A DNA stretch of 37,365 nucleotides, taken from contig CAJFUH010000114.1 in the NCBI GenBank assembly GCA_904420155.1, positions 1 through 37,365 on the forward strand, written 5' to 3'. Position numbers and translations under genes: made by a program. Numbering within the stretch: the stretch's first letter is position 1; every line of letters starts with the position of its first letter. The notes beneath the pieces are model-generated. The model searched no databases. It had not been told where the DNA came from and saw only the letters and a program-made list of their open reading frames with translations. This document shows, piece after piece, positions 7,670 to 15,014 of the stretch. The stretch comes from an uncultured Clostridia bacterium. GTDB lineage: Bacteria > Bacillota > Clostridia > Oscillospirales > Acutalibacteraceae.

Positions 7670-8119
7670 TTATGGGGATACTGGATGTTCTTCCCTCTGC
7701 ATGCTCCGCACGGGATACCCCGCCCCCTGCATAATCTGTCTGAGCTCTTGTTCTGAAAGCTTGTGCTCCGACCATACTTTTATTTGTCTTTTTTCTAAAT
7801 TTGTTTTTACAAAAAAGCCCTTCTCCCTGCAAAAAATTTTTGCCAGCTGTTTTTTATCTTCCTGAATCATAGCGCCGTCTACTTGTATGAAATACATATT
7901 AAGGTAGTGGGAAACTTTCTGCTTTCTTTCCCGGATATATTTTTTACCTACCTCAGTGACTCCACAATACCCCAGGCATAACCTTTTGCAGTAACTTTTT
8001 ACGCCAAAAATAAAAATAAGGAAGAAAAGAAGGCAAATTAAAATAGCTATCGTCACGGAATCCCCCTGTGCCCACCTAACTGAATTAAATATAACCGTCA
8101 ATAAATTTTGTTTTGGCAT
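7670..8119 (-). CDS. Membrane protein with HMA-like domain lacking the CxxC metal site
   Basis: The ATG form has 149 residues. Residues 22-41 are one transmembrane helix, followed by a cysteine-spaced stretch (C44-x3-C48-x3-C52). Residues about 75-138 have the length and outline of a heavy-metal-associated ferredoxin-like domain, starting VDG and ending QGAGYPV. Where an HMA domain has GMxCxxC this protein has GAMIQED (82-88), so the metal-chelating cysteines are absent. Proteins with a similar helix-Cys-HMA layout occur beside Feo iron-transport genes in related Clostridia, from memory; no Feo gene is present here. It ends 16 bp before the DtxR-fold gene, so they may be co-transcribed. The start is uncertain: a TTG at 8146 would add nine residues, and neither has a clear ribosome site. 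Confidence 0.6.
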   Translation of the reverse strand: MPKQNLLTVIFNSVRWAQGDSVTIAILICLLFFLIFIFGVKSYCKRLCLGYCGVTEVGKKYIRERKQKVSHYLNMYFIQVDGAMIQEDKKQLAKIFCREKGFFVKTNLEKRQIKVWSEHKLSEQELRQIMQGAGYPVRSMQREEHPVSP

Positions 8120-8182
8120 ATTTCTAAAACCACACTTTTGTATCAAACTTTTTTTACAATCGGCAAAAAGAAATAGAATTCC

Positions 8183-8212
8183 TTGAAAAAAGGAGTGAAG
8201 CTGTGATATAAT
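8183..8212 (+). promoter_or_regulatory. Extended -10 promoter of the first dtxR gene
   Basis: -35 TTGAAA (8183-8188) and -10 TATAAT (8207-8212) are 18 bp apart, with an extended TGA immediately before the -10. The transcript would start near 8219 and reach the ATG at 8267. No TTAG-N6-CTAA operator was found at this promoter, unlike that of the paralogue at 10261. Confidence 0.7.
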
Positions 8213-8266
8213 AAATAAAATTCTTTCTTTTATTTCCCTAAAATCTATCTAAAGAACGGTGATCCC

Positions 8267-8662
8267 ATGAAAATAAAAGAATCCGCCGAAAATTATTTGG
8301 AGACTATTTTAATTTTGCACAACAAAAAAGGTTCTGTCCGATCTATTGATATCGCCACAGAATTGGAGTTTTCCAAACCCAGTGTCAGTGTAGCAATGAA
8401 AAATCTTCGGGAAAACGGATATATTGAAGTAAGTCCGGAAGGTTATATTACCTTACTAGAAAAAGGACGAGAAATCGCGGAAAAAATTTATGAGCGCCAC
8501 ACGCTCCTTTCTGAATGGCTGACCGCCTTAGGGGTGGATCCAAAAGTTGCAGTGGAGGACGCCTGCCGTATGGAACATGTCATCAGCTCAGAAAGTTTTG
8601 CCGCTATTAAGCGCCATGTCCAAGACAAAACAGACGACGATTTCTCTATATCAAATAAATAA
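8267..8662 (+). CDS. DtxR/MntR-family metal-dependent regulator (paralogue 1)
   Basis: This 131-residue protein has an N-terminal winged helix (VRSIDIATELEFSKPSVSVAMKNLRENGYI) and the metal-binding/dimer domain, with H78 (ERH), C100, E103 and H104 (DACRMEH). Cys at 100 resembles the DtxR/IdeR ligand set more than the all-carboxylate set of MntR. Position 9, Asp in MntR and in the neighbouring paralogue, is Asn here. There is no SH3-like C-terminal domain, which fits MntR-length proteins. It starts at the ATG at 8267 after a weak GGTGAT. It is divergent from the HMA-like gene. The likely role is Mn(II)- or Fe(II)-dependent repression; the metal cannot be decided from sequence. Confidence 0.85.
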   Translation: MKIKESAENYLETILILHNKKGSVRSIDIATELEFSKPSVSVAMKNLRENGYIEVSPEGYITLLEKGREIAEKIYERHTLLSEWLTALGVDPKVAVEDACRMEHVISSESFAAIKRHVQDKTDDDFSISNK

Positions 8663-8671
8663 AAAGATATC

Positions 8672-8705
8672 GCTCCTCCTGCCGAAAAGCGGGAGGAGCT
8701 TTGTT
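8672..8705 (+). terminator. Intrinsic terminator after dtxR paralogue 1
   Basis: Arms 8672-8682 and 8689-8699 form an 11-bp stem (one G-U pair) around CGAAAA, followed by TTTGTTC. Confidence 0.7.
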
Positions 8706-8982
8706 CTAATCGGCTTTTTAAACAAAGATAGATATGACGTTGCATAGCGCCCAAATCAAAGAAGGCAGCTTGCAGGTAAAAAATTCCATGCGCAATATGT
8801 CAACAAAACACTGACAAAGAATGCGGAAATCATTTGTACCGCACTATATTACCGTGGCGGTAGTATCGGTATTGTGTATCGCACTGGATCGTGGGACATT
8901 TGCCAGAATGAGTGAGGTCAAACAATTCCTTGGCAGAGCTATCTGCACCCCCAACACCGCCAAAGCTCCCCATCGTTTGGTT
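8706..8982. other. Gene-free stretch, possibly a decayed coding fragment
   Basis: No gene with a ribosome site lies here. On the plus strand a frame open from 8748 to a stop just after 8910 reads as protein-like sequence (for example NAEIICTALYYRGGSIGIVYRTGSW) but has no start signal. It could be a remnant of a lost gene. I could not identify it, and chance is possible. Confidence 0.25.
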
Positions 8983-9747
8983 TTACTTTGCGGCGCCATC
9001 CGCCGTATGGATTTTTCCTTGATTGGCTACTTTCTGCATTTTTTGAGCAATGACATCCGGGGTCCCCAGATAGGATCTATGGAGTACCGAGAAATCTTCC
9101 CCGAACTCGTAAACAAGAGGTATCCCTGTCGGGAGATTGACCTTCATGATCTCCTCTTTTGTCAAATGTTCAAAATACATCACCAAAGCTCTCAAAGAAT
9201 TCCCATGGGCAGCAATTAAAATACGCTTCCCATTTTTCATCTCCGGGCGGATTACTTCTTCAAAATATGGAACCGTGCGCGCTATGGTTTCTTTTAGGCT
9301 TTCTGTTAAAGGAAGCTGTGTTTTTTCTACCTCCCGATAGGCTTCCTGCAAAGCGGGATTTCTGGAATCCTCCGGGGTGAGGGCCGGAGGTTGTACGTCA
9401 AAAGAACGCCGCCAAATACGGACCTGTTCTTCCCCGTACTTTTCCGCAGTCTCTCCTTTGTTCAACCCTTGCAGAGCTCCATAATGCCGTTCATTGAGTT
9501 TCCATGTTTTAACGACTGGCAGCCATTCCCGATCCATTTGTTTCAAAATATAATTTAACGTATGAATAGCCCTTTTGAGATAAGAAGTATAACAAAGATC
9601 AAAATCAAATCCTTCCGTTTTTAAAACCCGTCCGGCTTCTTCTGCCTCTCTCACGCCGGCAGCGGATAAATCCACATCGGTCCACCCGGTAAACCGATTC
9701 TCTAAATTCCATTCACTTTCTCCATGGCGCACCAATACAAGTTTCAC
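8983..9747 (-). CDS. gpmA: 2,3-bisphosphoglycerate-dependent phosphoglycerate mutase
   Basis: The enzyme interconverts 3- and 2-phosphoglycerate in glycolysis through a phosphohistidine. The length of 254 residues is close to the usual 250. The N-terminus has the catalytic LVRHGESEWN motif; NRFTGWTDVDLS, ERHYGALQGLNK and the C-terminal AAHGNSLRAL with the second histidine are all present. The start is GTG at 9747, with AAAGGGGAA upstream. Unlike the cofactor-independent mutase, this enzyme needs no divalent metal. That fits its position between two DtxR-type regulators and behind a DtxR-like operator at 9816-9833. No terminator with a T-run was seen downstream. Confidence 0.95.
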   Translation of the reverse strand: MKLVLVRHGESEWNLENRFTGWTDVDLSAAGVREAEEAGRVLKTEGFDFDLCYTSYLKRAIHTLNYILKQMDREWLPVVKTWKLNERHYGALQGLNKGETAEKYGEEQVRIWRRSFDVQPPALTPEDSRNPALQEAYREVEKTQLPLTESLKETIARTVPYFEEVIRPEMKNGKRILIAAHGNSLRALVMYFEHLTKEEIMKVNLPTGIPLVYEFGEDFSVLHRSYLGTPDVIAQKMQKVANQGKIHTADGAAK

Positions 9748-9815
9748 GATTGGGATTCCCCTTTCTAAAATTTCTATTTTGCCGTTTATAAAAGATGATT
9801 GATATTACCACAGGC

Positions 9816-9833
9816 GATTAGAATACACTAACC
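9816..9833. promoter_or_regulatory. DtxR-type operator candidate in the gpmA promoter region
   Basis: GATTAGAATACACTAACC has the TTAG-N6-CTAA form and shares 12 or more of 18 positions with the operator before the adjacent dtxR gene. It lies about 70 bp upstream of the gpmA GTG. A possible minus-strand promoter (-35 TTAGTG, 18 bp, -10 TAATAT) would put the site over the -35 box. A further CTAA/TTAG element continues to 9839. Confidence 0.5.
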
Positions 9834-9874
9834 ATTAGTCGCTATGCTCCACTTCCTGTATGTTTAGAAAACTA

Positions 9875-10261
9875 TCAGCCTTTCTTTTCCAAAAACCCTT
9901 GCTGTTTCAGATAATTCTTAAAAGCTGCAAAGCTTTCCGGGCTGATGGCGTGTTCCAGGCGGCAGGCGTCCTGTACAGCCGTTTTATGTTCTACCCCAAG
10001 CGATTCTAATACCTGGGAAAACAATAAATGCCTCTCATAAATGGTTTCCGCAATTTGTTTTCCCTCTTCCGTTAACGAAATTTCATATTCTTCATCCATA
10101 GAAATATATCCGCCTTCCCGTAAATTCCGCATGGCAACACAGACACTGGCCTTGGATACCCCCATTTCCGCGGCTATATCAATGGACCGGACGGTATTTT
10201 TTCTATTTTTTAAAATTAAAATCGTCTCTAAGTAATCTTCTCCGGATTCCTTTACCTTCAC
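9875..10261 (-). CDS. DtxR/MntR-family metal-dependent regulator (paralogue 2)
   Basis: This 128-residue protein is closely similar to the 131-residue protein encoded at 8267. All expected ligands are present: D9, E12, H78, C100, E103 and H104. The winged helix is VRSIDIAAEMGVSKASVCVAMRNLREGGYI, and the protein ends shortly after the dimer domain with no SH3-like extension. The start is GTG at 10261, after GGGAGTGG; an out-of-frame ATG lies just upstream. It has a strong promoter and two TTAG-N6-CTAA-type sites in front of it, which suggests autoregulation. The neighbour in the same direction is gpmA. The metal sensed is probably Mn or Fe. Confidence 0.87.
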   Translation of the reverse strand: MKVKESGEDYLETILILKNRKNTVRSIDIAAEMGVSKASVCVAMRNLREGGYISMDEEYEISLTEEGKQIAETIYERHLLFSQVLESLGVEHKTAVQDACRLEHAISPESFAAFKNYLKQQGFLEKKG

Positions 10262-10324
10262 ATTTCATCCACTCCCTTCTCTTTTCGGAAAGCTATTCAG
10301 ATAGAATTGGCAAAATGATTATTT

Positions 10325-10342
10325 GGTTAGTATTATCTAACC
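10325..10342. promoter_or_regulatory. DtxR-type operator candidate in the dtxR leader
   Basis: GGTTAGTATTATCTAACC has two perfect inverted half-sites, GGTTAG and CTAACC, six bases apart. GGTTAG/CTAACC are the half-site sequences of the known DtxR/IdeR box. It lies about 55 bp downstream of the predicted start of transcription, between promoter and gene. Confidence 0.6.
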
Positions 10343-10383
10343 TACGAATAGCAATAACAAAACATTTTTCCTTTTACTCAATC

Positions 10384-10432
10384 AGTTATACTTACCTAAC
10401 CGCATAATACTATATTCATTTTTCTTTGTCAA
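10384..10432 (-). promoter_or_regulatory. Promoter of dtxR paralogue 2 with a second operator-like site
   Basis: Minus-strand -35 TTGACA (10427-10432) and -10 TATTAT (10404-10409), 17 bp apart. At the predicted start lies GGTTAGGTAAGTATAACT (minus strand, 10384-10401), a weaker match to the operator. A bound regulator there would block the polymerase. Confidence 0.7.
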
Positions 10433-10553
10433 GTATCCAGCTCTCAAAGATAAAAACAATGTTACTTTTCTATAGACGCTGCTCTCTGCCTTGCTCAAAA
10501 CCTTTTACATATTGGCTCTCCCCTCTTGGCACAATAGAAGGGAGGTGATTGGT

Positions 10554-10778
10554 TTGAGCTACCCAAATTTAAAATCTTTAATTCAACGCAGCAGTAGCAG
10601 TAGGACTTACTTTCTTTCTCTCCCTGTAAAAACACAAATCCTTCTTCACGAACAGGCTTCTGCCATTCATTCTGCCGATGATCTGCACAGGGCAGTTCAA
10701 AACATATCTGTTCAAGCGCGCCAATTACAAAATAGCAACCATTATAATTTTGGGTTTTCAAAAAGAAAGCCCAAATAA
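10554..10778 (+). CDS. Small conserved protein of unknown function
   Basis: A 74-residue protein starting at a TTG preceded by GGGAGGTGATT, nearly the full anti-Shine-Dalgarno complement, at ideal spacing. The open frame extends 21 codons further upstream, but without such a site. The sequence has a serine run SSSSRTYFLSLP, then KTQILLHEQASAIHSADDLHRAV. I recall similar short proteins in Oscillospirales genomes but know no function. It is hydrophilic, has no membrane segment and contains no cysteine. It stands alone between divergent or unlinked genes. Confidence 0.65.
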   Translation: MSYPNLKSLIQRSSSSRTYFLSLPVKTQILLHEQASAIHSADDLHRAVQNISVQARQLQNSNHYNFGFSKRKPK

Positions 10779-10868
10779 CTTTTTAATAGAATAATCAAAA
10801 AAGATTTATTCCTTTCCTTAAAATAATTCTTCTCTATTTGACTATAAATTGTGTGTTATCTCGAATTC

Positions 10869-10897
10869 TTGCAAAAAACAGCTTTTTTGCTTATAAT
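10869..10897 (+). promoter_or_regulatory. Promoter of the DUF2804/zinc-ribbon operon
   Basis: -35 TTGCAA (10869-10874) and -10 TATAAT (10892-10897) with 17 bp between them. The leader to the GTG at 10981 is about 77 bases. Confidence 0.7.
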
Positions 10898-10980
10898 ACA
10901 AATAGCAATGGGCGAAGGAGCATTACTTTTGGCCTGATCCACAGCCCATTCGTATCAAGATCTGGAAAGAAGGGATTCCA

Positions 10981-11991
10981 GTGTCTTTGGAGATTTCAAA
11001 ACCACAAAAGCTGTTGGATGAAAACGGAAAATTAACCTCTTGTGGCTGGAGCGGGGAGCCTTTGCTCCAGTATGACCGGGACAATATCAAAGTTTCCAGA
11101 TTGCGTATCCAGGAATGGGAGAGCTATCTCTTGGTAAATGATTCCTGTGCCCTGCGGTTGACCATAGCAGATTATGGGACGATGGGCTTAGTCAGCGCAA
11201 CCCTTTTAGATTTCCAACGAGATTTTTATCATACGGAGACTGTCAAACAAAGAATGTCTTTAGGGAGAATGGGGCTCCCTTTTTCCTCTATCCACGGGGA
11301 CGCCACTTACACCAAAAAGAGGATTGGCATGAATTTTTCCAAAGCGGCTCGCAAACGCTATTTAAAGTGCGATCTCATCAACTTTGTCAACGGCAAAAAT
11401 CTCTATGTTCAGCTAGAACTAGAGGAAAAAGACCGTGATACCCTGGTGTGCGCCCTTCCTTTTTCCTGCGACCCTCATTGCTTTCATTATAGCCAGAAAA
11501 CGATCTATTCCCATATACAGGGAACCGTCCGATGTGGAGGAGAGGAATATTCTTTCCAAAACAATGCTTTTGGCTTATTGGATTGGGGACGTTGCGTTTG
11601 GCCCCGATCTACCTCTTGGAACGCTGCTTGTTGTCAAGGAACAATAGAGGGAAAATCTTTTTCTTTTTATATCAGCGACGGGCCCAGCGATTATAACCAA
11701 GTCAGTGAAAGCGCTTATTTTCTGGACGGAAAACTTTATAAGATAGAGGGAATCCATTTTTCCCCTCAACAGAACCTTTCTCTATGGACTATCCATTCCG
11801 AAGATCGCCGAATCATGATGACGTTTGAGCCGGCTTTTCCTTACATCAAAGAGCTTCGGTTTGGATTGGGAAGACATGACAGCCGGTTAATCTTTGGAAT
11901 CTTTTCTGGCCGGATTTGTACGGAATATAAAACGGTATCCTTTGGCCCAATCGCTGGATTTCTAGAAAACATACATCATCAAATGTGGTAA
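10981..11991 (+). CDS. DUF2804 family protein
   Basis: This 336-residue protein starts at GTG with AAGGGA upstream. The segment AFGLLDWGRCVWPRSTSWNAA (residues about 198-218) resembles the conserved DWGRG-P-W core of DUF2804, a beta-rich family of unknown function found in many bacteria. The N-terminus (LLDENGKLTSCGWSGEPLLQYDR) also fits that family. There is no signal peptide or membrane helix. It is followed after 18 bp by the zinc-ribbon membrane protein and probably forms an operon with it. No catalytic function can be given. Confidence 0.75.
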   Translation: MSLEISKPQKLLDENGKLTSCGWSGEPLLQYDRDNIKVSRLRIQEWESYLLVNDSCALRLTIADYGTMGLVSATLLDFQRDFYHTETVKQRMSLGRMGLPFSSIHGDATYTKKRIGMNFSKAARKRYLKCDLINFVNGKNLYVQLELEEKDRDTLVCALPFSCDPHCFHYSQKTIYSHIQGTVRCGGEEYSFQNNAFGLLDWGRCVWPRSTSWNAACCQGTIEGKSFSFYISDGPSDYNQVSESAYFLDGKLYKIEGIHFSPQQNLSLWTIHSEDRRIMMTFEPAFPYIKELRFGLGRHDSRLIFGIFSGRICTEYKTVSFGPIAGFLENIHHQMW

Positions 11992-12009
11992 TATGAGGAG
12001 TAGACAACC

Positions 12010-12888
12010 ATGATTTGTAAAAATTGCGGCAATTTTATCCCGGATTCTTCCCAATTATGCCCCATATGCGGTACAAAAAGCCCCTGTGTATACGGTGTGA
12101 GGAATCCTTATGCTTCGCCCACATCCTCCACGGGTTCTCAACCGTTTCCTCCTCTCCCTCAGCAACAGTATCCCCCTTCCGTCTCCCCTGCCTCCACTCC
12201 TCCCTATGGGGGACAGCCGGTGGCTCCTCCTTATGCCGCCAATCTGCAAGCGCCGTATCCTAATGTATATGATCCGGTGCCGACGACGCCTACGCACCAT
12301 ACACGGACGATTGTTTTGGCGATCGTTCTTCCTGTCATAGCGCTTCTTTTGCTTGGAAGTGTGTTATTTTCTTCTTTTTTTCGTTCGTTCCCTACCGGAA
12401 CCATAGACTCCTTTGACAAGGGAACGGAATATAACCCCTACATAACCGGCGAAACGGTGGTCGCTACTGGAAACCACTACGATTCCAAACTGGAAAATTG
12501 CGTCTGTACTTCTGAGATTGTGCTGCGGGAATTTGTCACTGGACGCATGGCAGGACAGTATATGGAAAGCTTGGGCGCGGACCTCTCCTTACTGGATGCC
12601 GGGGAAGAATACGCAGTAGCCAGATTCCAAGTAAAGCTACTGAGCAATAACACGCCGAACAGAGTTTATTTCGGCAGTTCTGATTTTTTCTTTTATGACA
12701 ACTATTCTCAGGAATTTATGGATTTCTATTCCTATGATTTCGAGATTAACCCGGAAAGCACCAAGTTGGCTATAGGGGAAACCGGCGAAGTGGTTCTATT
12801 TGCTGTTGTTCCTAAAAACGCGGATTTGCAGATATTATATTACACGGAGAATTCTTATATCTGTTTTGCTCCAGAAGGGATTGTTTAA
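12010..12888 (+). CDS. Zinc-ribbon, proline-rich, single-pass membrane protein
   Basis: This 292-residue protein has four recognisable parts. Residues 1-22 are a zinc ribbon (CKNC-x13-CPIC). Residues 30-95 are a Pro/Tyr/Ser/Gln-rich linker. Residues about 97-122 are a transmembrane helix (IVLAIVLPVIALLLLGSVLF). The remainder is an outside beta-rich domain that resembles DUF4352/DUF5067-type domains in pattern. The topology puts the zinc ribbon in the cytoplasm. Such proteins are common in Clostridia and are usually annotated as zinc-ribbon domain-containing proteins with unknown role. It is second in an apparent operon with the DUF2804 gene. Confidence 0.75.
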   Translation: MICKNCGNFIPDSSQLCPICGTKSPCVYGVRNPYASPTSSTGSQPFPPLPQQQYPPSVSPASTPPYGGQPVAPPYAANLQAPYPNVYDPVPTTPTHHTRTIVLAIVLPVIALLLLGSVLFSSFFRSFPTGTIDSFDKGTEYNPYITGETVVATGNHYDSKLENCVCTSEIVLREFVTGRMAGQYMESLGADLSLLDAGEEYAVARFQVKLLSNNTPNRVYFGSSDFFFYDNYSQEFMDFYSYDFEINPESTKLAIGETGEVVLFAVVPKNADLQILYYTENSYICFAPEGIV

Positions 12889-12948
12889 CCGGCGATGGCA
12901 GAAAAATATAAAATCAGCGTTTGTACCCAAGGGTGTTATTATCCCATG

Positions 12949-12988
12949 CGGCGTCAAGGGGGCTCCCTATGCGCCGTATTTCTTTTTT
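12949..12988 (+). terminator. Probable terminator after the zinc-ribbon gene
   Basis: A CGGCG/CGCCG stem (12949-12953 with 12972-12976) encloses an inner GGG..CCC, and a pyrimidine-rich run TATTTCTTTTTT follows. The stem is short. Confidence 0.4.
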
Positions 12989-13055
12989 CATAGATGATCT
13001 CATCCTTTGCCTAAAAACTGTCATATCTATGTGATAATTACCAGGAGGTATTTTT

Positions 13056-14126
13056 TTGAAAAAGCGAGTATTGTTAGGAATGAGCGGCGGCGTGGACAGC
13101 TCCGTCGCCGCTTTGCTATTGTTAAAACAAGGTTATGAAGTGACTGGTGTCACCATGAAGCTTCGACCTGACGCCTATATGACAGAGAGCCTTTCCGGGG
13201 GATGCTGTTCCCTAGATGATATCAGCGACGCCCGCCGGGTGTGTTATAAACTGGGGATTGAGCATCTTGTCCTCAATTTTACCGACCTTTTTTCTGAAAA
13301 GGTGATCGACTACTTTGTAAAGGAATACCAGGCCGGACGCACTCCCAATCCCTGTATCGCCTGTAACACCCATCTAAAATTCGACGCCTTATTGCGCCGG
13401 GCCCTGCTGCTGGAATACGATTACGTGGCCACCGGACATTATGCGATTATCCGTCAAGACGAAAAAAGCAAGCGTTGGTTGCTACAAAAAGCCCCTTGCG
13501 CCAAAGATCAGAGCTATGTCCTGTATGGACTGACGCAGCATCAGCTTTCCCATACGCTGATGCCTTTGGGGGGAATGGAAAAGGCAGAGGCTCGCCGCCT
13601 CGCAGAAGAATACGGCCTTCCCGTGGCCGCAAAACCGGACAGCCAAGAGATCTGTTTTGTAGAAAACAAAGATTACGCTGGATTTATCGAACGATATACC
13701 GGACAGAAATTTCCAAAGGGGAATTTTGTGGATCAAGAGGGACATGTTTTGGGAACCCATCAAGGGATTGCCCGGTATACCATTGGGCAGCGTAAGGGGC
13801 TTGGCGTCACGTTTGGGAAACCCATGTACGTCACCCGCATTAACCCGCAGGATCAGACGATAGTCTTAGGGGAAGAAGGCAGCCAATACTCCTCTACCCT
13901 GACCGCCGATCAATTGAATTTTATTCCGTTCGATACGCTGTCCCAGCCTATCCAGGTCACCGCCAAAGTACGTTACCAGGCATCCCCCGCTCCTGCAAAG
14001 GTTTCCCCTTTGGAGGACGGAAAAGTACGGGTAGAATTTCAAGAACCCCAGCGTTCTGTCACTCCCGGACAAGCTGTCGTTTTTTACGATGGAGATCTTG
14101 TTGTAGGAGGAGGAACAATTTTATAA
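13056..14126 (+). CDS. mnmA: tRNA-specific 2-thiouridylase MnmA
   Basis: The enzyme makes the 2-thio group of s2U34 in tRNAs for Lys, Glu and Gln, with sulfur passed from a cysteine desulfurase. The 356 residues match the family length. The PP-loop ATPase motif GMSGGVDSSVAALLL lies at 8-22; the catalytic cysteine is in NPCIACN (near 104) and the second cysteine in SQEICFV (near 205). The C-terminal beta-barrel ends in TPGQAVVFYDGDLVVGGGTI. The start is TTG, with CAGGAGG seven bases upstream and no in-frame ATG nearby. No cysteine desulfurase gene is adjacent. Confidence 0.95.
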   Translation: MKKRVLLGMSGGVDSSVAALLLLKQGYEVTGVTMKLRPDAYMTESLSGGCCSLDDISDARRVCYKLGIEHLVLNFTDLFSEKVIDYFVKEYQAGRTPNPCIACNTHLKFDALLRRALLLEYDYVATGHYAIIRQDEKSKRWLLQKAPCAKDQSYVLYGLTQHQLSHTLMPLGGMEKAEARRLAEEYGLPVAAKPDSQEICFVENKDYAGFIERYTGQKFPKGNFVDQEGHVLGTHQGIARYTIGQRKGLGVTFGKPMYVTRINPQDQTIVLGEEGSQYSSTLTADQLNFIPFDTLSQPIQVTAKVRYQASPAPAKVSPLEDGKVRVEFQEPQRSVTPGQAVVFYDGDLVVGGGTIL

Positions 14127-14200
14127 AAGCGTTCTCCATTTGATTCAAGAGGACATAAGGGATTGATGGGAGATAACCCGATAACGATAAACAACAAACT

Positions 14201-14245
14201 AGAACGTATCCTTGTAAATAAAATTCAAGGATGCGTTCTTTTTAT
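14201..14245 (+). terminator. Intrinsic terminator after mnmA
   Basis: Arms 14201-14214 and 14226-14239 form a 14-bp stem (one G-U pair), followed by TTTTTAT. It lies 75 bp after the mnmA stop. Confidence 0.8.
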
Positions 14246-14367
14246 AAGTGGCCATTCGGGCAACATCAACTTTATATTGTGTATTTGACTAACAGATAGG
14301 ATTTATATTTGTAAATTTTATTGAGAAAATAAAATGGAAAAATTTCTCATTCCATGGTAAAATATTC

Positions 14368-14396
14368 TTGACAAAAGAAAAAAGGCGTGATATGAT
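14368..14396 (+). promoter_or_regulatory. Promoter of rubrerythrin
   Basis: -35 TTGACA (14368-14373), a 17-bp spacer ending in an extended TGA, and -10 TATGAT (14391-14396). The start of transcription would be near 14403. Confidence 0.8.
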
Positions 14397-14408
14397 AACA
14401 ATAATAAA

Positions 14409-14424
14409 AATAATAATTATTATT
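14409..14424. promoter_or_regulatory. AT-only palindrome at the rubrerythrin start, PerR/Fur-box candidate
   Basis: AATAATAATTATTATT is a perfect 16-bp palindrome just downstream of the predicted transcription start, inside a longer A/T tract. Its ATAAT..ATTAT halves resemble PerR/Fur-type boxes, and rubrerythrin is a PerR target in other clostridia. Low sequence complexity weakens the call. Confidence 0.4.
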
Positions 14425-14466
14425 ATTTTTAGAGTGCTGAATAAAAAAGTAAAGGAGTCGTGAATC

Positions 14467-15000
14467 ATGGAATTAAAAGGATCTAAAACAGAAGCCAATT
14501 TGTTAACTGCATTTGCCGGCGAATCCCAGGCGAGAAATAAGTATACCTTTTTTGCTTCCAAAGCCAAAAAGGAAGGTTATGTCCAGATCGCCAATCTGTT
14601 TGAAGAAACCGCCAACAATGAAAAAGAGCATGCCAAAATTTGGTTTAAGCTGTTGGAAGGCATTGGAACCACTGCGGAAAACCTGAAAGCTGCCGCCGAG
14701 GGCGAAAATTATGAATGGACGGATATGTATGCCACCTTTGCCAAGGAAGCGAAGGAAGAAGGGTTCGATAAAATCGCCTTTCTGTTTGAAAGCGTCGCCA
14801 AAATTGAAAAAGAACATGAGGAACGGTATCGCGCATTGCTGAAGAATGTGGAAGACGGCACGGTATTCCAAAAAGGTGAAATTGTGATTTGGCAATGTTC
14901 CAATTGCGGTCACATCCATGTGGGACTAAAGGCGCCGGAGGTATGCCCGGTTTGCGCCCATCCGCAGGCATATTTCCAGCTGGTATCTAAGAATTATTAA
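14467..15000 (+). CDS. rbr: Rubrerythrin (peroxide-reducing non-heme iron protein)
   Basis: This 177-residue protein reduces hydrogen peroxide at a di-iron site, with electrons from NADH through rubredoxin-type partners. The four-helix ferritin-like domain shows the ligand motifs AGESQARNKYTFFA, EETANNEKEHAKIWF and ESVAKIEKEHEERYRALL. The C-terminus is a rubredoxin-like domain with two cysteine pairs, CSNCG and CPVC. This is the classical short layout. It starts at the ATG at 14467 after AAAGGAG and has its own promoter and terminator, so it is monocistronic. The role is oxidative stress defence in an anaerobe. Confidence 0.96.
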   Translation: MELKGSKTEANLLTAFAGESQARNKYTFFASKAKKEGYVQIANLFEETANNEKEHAKIWFKLLEGIGTTAENLKAAAEGENYEWTDMYATFAKEAKEEGFDKIAFLFESVAKIEKEHEERYRALLKNVEDGTVFQKGEIVIWQCSNCGHIHVGLKAPEVCPVCAHPQAYFQLVSKNY

Positions 15001-15014
15001 AAGCATGTTTCTTC

